Source of the DNA: Prosthecobacter sp.
GTDB lineage: Bacteria > Verrucomicrobiota > Verrucomicrobiia > Verrucomicrobiales > Verrucomicrobiaceae
Assembly (NCBI GenBank): GCA_019186985.1
Contig: JABARQ010000015.1
Span: 225,553-289,552 of the forward strand
Length of the DNA stretch: 64,000 bases
Direction of reading: 5' to 3'
The notes beneath the pieces were generated by a model that did no database searches, was not told the origin of the DNA, and was given only the letters and a program-made list of their open reading frames with translations. Below are positions 61,315 through 64,000 of the stretch, piece by piece (position 1 is the stretch's first letter; every line of letters starts with the position of its first letter). The position numbers were made by a program, and so were the translations under genes.

Positions 61315-61869
61315 ATGTCCAAGTCCGATCCCCCTTCCCCGCTGACGGGCAGCCTGCTGCTGGCCTCGCCCTCGTTGCGTGATCCGAACTTCAACCGTTC
61401 CGTCATCTACCTCGCCGCGCACTCGGAGGAGGACGGCAGCTTTGGTTACGTGCTCAACCGCCCGCTGGAACAAAAGGTGGCCGAACTGCTGCCCGACCAG
61501 GAGCTGGGCGCCCTGGGCCGCGTCCAGGTCTTCATCGGCGGTCCCGTGTCCACCAACAAGCTCGCCTTTGCCTCCCTGCACTGGAGCCGGAGCAGCGGCA
61601 CCCTGCACTGCAAGACGCATCTCTCCGTCCATGACGCCATGCACGAGCTGAGCATGGGCCATGACGTGCGCGGCTTCGTCGGCTACTCAGGCTGGAGCAA
61701 GGGCCAGGTCGAACGCGAAATCCAGCATCGCTCCTGGATCGTCACCACCCCGGTCAGGCAGGTGCTCACGCTGAAGCCCGAGGCCGGGCTTTGGAACAGC
61801 CTCCTGGAAGGCATGGGACCGGTTTACCAGCTCATCTCACGCACGCCGGAAAAGGTGGAGCTGAACTGA
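61315..61869 (+). CDS. YqgE/AlgH family protein
   Basis: 184 residues, the normal length for this family (DUF179). It opens with LTGSLLLASPSLRDPNFNRS, then FGYVLNRPLEQKVAELLPD, VFIGGPVSTNKLAFASLHW, GHDVRGFVGYSGWSKGQVER and IQHRSWIVTTPVR, the conserved family blocks. The function is not defined in most bacteria. In Pseudomonas AlgH affects alginate-related expression. It is followed 101 nt later by the DsbD N-domain protein on the same strand. Confidence 0.94.
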   Translation: MSKSDPPSPLTGSLLLASPSLRDPNFNRSVIYLAAHSEEDGSFGYVLNRPLEQKVAELLPDQELGALGRVQVFIGGPVSTNKLAFASLHWSRSSGTLHCKTHLSVHDAMHELSMGHDVRGFVGYSGWSKGQVEREIQHRSWIVTTPVRQVLTLKPEAGLWNSLLEGMGPVYQLISRTPEKVELN

Positions 61870-61970
61870 GCCGGGTGGGTGCCCTGCCTTGATTTCAGGG
61901 AAATGCGCAGAGCAATCCTGGCGTGTGCTTTGTTAAAGACCGCGCGTGAACCGCGTGTTTACTTGCCCCC

Positions 61971-62846
61971 ATGCTCAGGTTTTCCGCCAACAGGCTCCAT
62001 GCCTGGCCCATTCTTTTTCTCCTCATCTGCCTGTCCGCCCGCCTGCTGCCGGGCCAGACCGGCCTGAAGCTGCGGCTGGTGTCCGAGACCACGGCGGTTG
62101 TTCCAGGACAGAGCTTTCGCGTCGGCCTGTTCATCCAGCATGAAAAAGGCTGGCACACCTACTGGCGTCAGCCGGGCATCGTCGGGGTCCCCACCACCCT
62201 CGACTGGCAGCTGCCCGAGGGCTTCAAGGCCGGCCCGCTTGAATACCCCGAGCCGGAAGCGACGAAGATGTTCCATATCAAGGCCCAGGGTTATGAGCGC
62301 GACGTGCTCCTGCAGACGGAAATCCAGGCCCCGGCCAGCCTGCAGCCCGGCGACAGCATCACCCTGCGAGGCCGTGCTGCCTGGATGTGCTGCGCCAGCA
62401 CCTGCCACCCGGGCACCCTGGAACTCAGCCTCCGCCTGCCCGTGGAGGCCACCAGCAGCCCCGACCCGGCCTGGCAGCCCCTCTTTGCCCAGGAAAGGGC
62501 GCGTTATGCCCAGCCGTCCGACGCATGGTCGGCCGAGGCCAGTGAAGAGGGCTTGATGGTCACCCTGACCCTGCGGCCGGTCTCGGACAAGGCCCGTCCC
62601 TTTCACCCCTCCGGCCCCTGGCCTAACCTTCTGTTTTTCACCGAGGACGGCTGGATCAACAGCGACCAGGACCAGCGGATCGAAGTCGGCCAGGACGGCT
62701 CCCTGACCCTGCGACTGGTCCGTGCGGAGGTCTTTCTGGGGAAAAAAACGCCCGACAGGCTCCTGGGCGTGGTGCAAAGGGAAGGCGGCTGGCACAGGGA
62801 CGGCTCCTTGCGAAGCATGATGATTCGTCCCTTGCTAAGACGCTGA
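61971..62846 (+). CDS. Exported DsbD N-terminal-domain-like protein
   Basis: 291 residues with a signal (ANRLHAWPILFLLICLSARL) and no later membrane helices. The DsbD alpha-type immunoglobulin-like domain is recognised by GKGWHTYWRQPGIVGVP-like text (here HEKGWHTYWRQPGIVGVPTT), FHIKAQGYERDVLLQTEIQA and the Cys cluster AWMCCASTCHPG. Full DsbD also needs the eight-helix membrane part and a thioredoxin domain, both absent here. So this is a stand-alone periplasmic domain, perhaps working with a separate membrane protein. It is possibly cotranscribed with the next gene, 65 nt downstream. Confidence 0.8.
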   Translation: MLRFSANRLHAWPILFLLICLSARLLPGQTGLKLRLVSETTAVVPGQSFRVGLFIQHEKGWHTYWRQPGIVGVPTTLDWQLPEGFKAGPLEYPEPEATKMFHIKAQGYERDVLLQTEIQAPASLQPGDSITLRGRAAWMCCASTCHPGTLELSLRLPVEATSSPDPAWQPLFAQERARYAQPSDAWSAEASEEGLMVTLTLRPVSDKARPFHPSGPWPNLLFFTEDGWINSDQDQRIEVGQDGSLTLRLVRAEVFLGKKTPDRLLGVVQREGGWHRDGSLRSMMIRPLLRR

Positions 62847-62911
62847 GCCCGCTGTCCGTTCCTCACACAGAGTTGAATTCGGCATAGAATCCACTACACC
62901 TCCCCCCGAAC

Positions 62912-63853
62912 ATGAAAGGCATCCTCATTCTTATTCTAGCTGCGGCGGTCGGCTACCTCTCTTATGAATACGCCTATCCGGTGCTGGCCAACTATGTGAA
63001 GTTTGAAAAGCATAAAAAGGAGGTCGCGGTCGCCCCGGCCCCTGCGCCGGTGGTCAAGAAGGAGGTCGCGGTTGTCGAGCCGCCCAAGCCGAAGATGGAG
63101 CCCAAGCCGGAGCCACCCAAGCCCATGGCCCCCGAACCCAAGCCGGAGCCCATGCCAGAAATGCCGAAGCCCGTGGTTGATCCCAACGCCTTTGTGGCCC
63201 CGGCGCTGCCCAGCCTGGAAGAGCGCACGGAAAACTGGAGCAAGCTGCCAGCCTCCGCCTTCCCGAGGCCGGTCACCATCAAGCGTGACCTGACCCTGAG
63301 CATGAAGATGGGCGCCAACACCGCCTCCACCCAGGTCAAGGCCGGCGGCACCATGATCGCCCGCGGCCAGGATGGCCTCAACATCCTCGTCTCCCCCACC
63401 GAAACCTCTCCCATGAAGGCCTCGGTGGCCCTGGATGACACGAACCTGAAGGAGATCCTCAACGCCGGTTACGAAAACTGGAAGGTCACCTACATCGCCA
63501 GCCTGAAGCGCGCTCACGAATATCGCCTCGCCGCCGCAGAACGCGCCAAAAACGCACCCGCCAGCACCAAGGGCAGCACCGCCAAGGCAGGCAACGACAA
63601 GCCCACGAAGGACAAGGATGGCACCTACCCCCTTCTCATCGCCAGCATGAAGTCCGGCCAGGTCACTGAAATCAAGCCGGACTCGATCAAGGAATGGAGC
63701 GACCCCGTTCTTGAGGAGGGCATCTGGAAGGTCAATGTGAAGTACGAAACCATGACCATGTTCGGCAAGTTCGACACCGAGGCCCAGGCCCAGATCAAGA
63801 ACGGCGTCGTGGAGAAATGGATCTACACCGGCTCCGGCGAAGTCGTTCCCTGA
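62912..63853 (+). CDS. Membrane-anchored protein with Pro/Lys-rich linker, unknown function
   Basis: 313 residues. An N-terminal hydrophobic helix (GILILILAAAVGYLSYEYA) is followed by a low-complexity linker of Pro, Lys, Glu and Val repeats (about 35-90, including PKPEPPKPMAPEPKPEPMPE), as in TonB-like or wall-spanning proteins. Two soluble regions follow, LSMKMGANTASTQVKAGG and YPLLIASMKSGQVTEI with KEWSDPVLEEGIWKVNVK, each probably a small beta-rich module. It is probably anchored in the inner membrane and reaching into the periplasm. I assign no family. A terminator follows at 63878. Confidence 0.75.
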   Translation: MKGILILILAAAVGYLSYEYAYPVLANYVKFEKHKKEVAVAPAPAPVVKKEVAVVEPPKPKMEPKPEPPKPMAPEPKPEPMPEMPKPVVDPNAFVAPALPSLEERTENWSKLPASAFPRPVTIKRDLTLSMKMGANTASTQVKAGGTMIARGQDGLNILVSPTETSPMKASVALDDTNLKEILNAGYENWKVTYIASLKRAHEYRLAAAERAKNAPASTKGSTAKAGNDKPTKDKDGTYPLLIASMKSGQVTEIKPDSIKEWSDPVLEEGIWKVNVKYETMTMFGKFDTEAQAQIKNGVVEKWIYTGSGEVVP

Positions 63854-63877
63854 AGCCTCCTTCGGCAAAACCTATCC

Positions 63878-63911
63878 AGCCCGGCCTTCCGCCATCCTGC
63901 GGGGCCGGGCT
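63878..63911 (+). terminator. Rho-independent terminator
   Basis: AGCCCGGCC (63878-63886) pairs with GGCCGGGCT (63903-63911), a 9-bp GC-rich stem, followed by TCTTCTTGTC. It lies 25 nt after the stop at 63853 and would terminate the DsbD-like/anchored-protein run. Confidence 0.75.
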
Positions 63912-64000
63912 TCTTCTTGTCAAAAACCTGCACGCCAAGGTCACAAAAGCTGTCCGGTTTTGTCTTTTCGCGCTGGAATGAGCAGGCTAGTAAAGGCCGC

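Overview
The window is high-GC, densely packed bacterial chromosome. The gene content points to Verrucomicrobiota (Prosthecobacter/Verrucomicrobium-like) or another PVC-group bacterium: a DUF1592-family planctomycete-type cytochrome protein, a DUF1552 protein, a Tat-exported Gfo/Idh/MocA oxidoreductase, a formylglycine sulfatase, secreted FAD oxidoreductase and PQQ-like propeller proteins, and many lipoproteins. This placement rests on family knowledge, because no rRNA or phylogenetic marker was compared. I see no phage, transposase, integrase or CRISPR array.

Layout. 0-16 kb: the 5' part of uvrC (minus), then a plus-strand run of ilvA, a beta-helix protein, a PaiB-like FMN protein, a glycosidase-like secreted protein, the DUF1592 protein, Gfo/Idh/MocA, a ClC-type transporter, DUF1552 with an overlapping unknown gene, and an FAD oxidoreductase. 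16-28 kb: a cupin/lipoprotein pair diverges from a 1350-residue propeller-methyltransferase-propeller protein. It is followed on the minus strand by a tight six-gene run (transcribed lipoprotein, trmL, DUF58, AddB-like nuclease, dihaem cytochrome c, folA). 28-38.5 kb: five minus-strand genes for ion transport and energy stress (two P-type ATPases around a D-lactate-dehydrogenase-like enzyme, a USP-USP-CBS-MgtE fusion, and a CorC/HlyC protein). 38.5-49 kb: a CehA/McbA metallohydrolase, an M29-like peptidase, an SDR, an ECF sigma/anti-sigma/exported-protein operon, and an MFS-sulfatase-OprB group. 49-64 kb: the Prc protease, a cysteine desulfurase, tRNA-Ser, two unknown envelope genes, tRNA-Gln, murA, a dimethylformamidase-like protein, an orphan sugar-binding lipoprotein, a 1.1-kb non-coding repeat block, an SDR, YqgE, a DsbD N-domain protein and an anchored Pro/Lys-rich protein.

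The most unusual stretch is the 1.14-kb gap at 59240-60379. It holds two 106-bp direct repeats with an invariant hairpin, nested and inverted GC-rich stem-loops, and 79-bp degenerate direct repeats near its edges. It looks like a REP/BIME-like mosaic and does not look like genes. Other points worth a second look are the signal-peptide-bearing propeller protein with an intact-looking SAM-binding motif, the universal-stress-protein fusion to MgtE, P-type ATPases with altered M5/M6 ion-site residues, and an ECF operon with a plausible self-recognised promoter.
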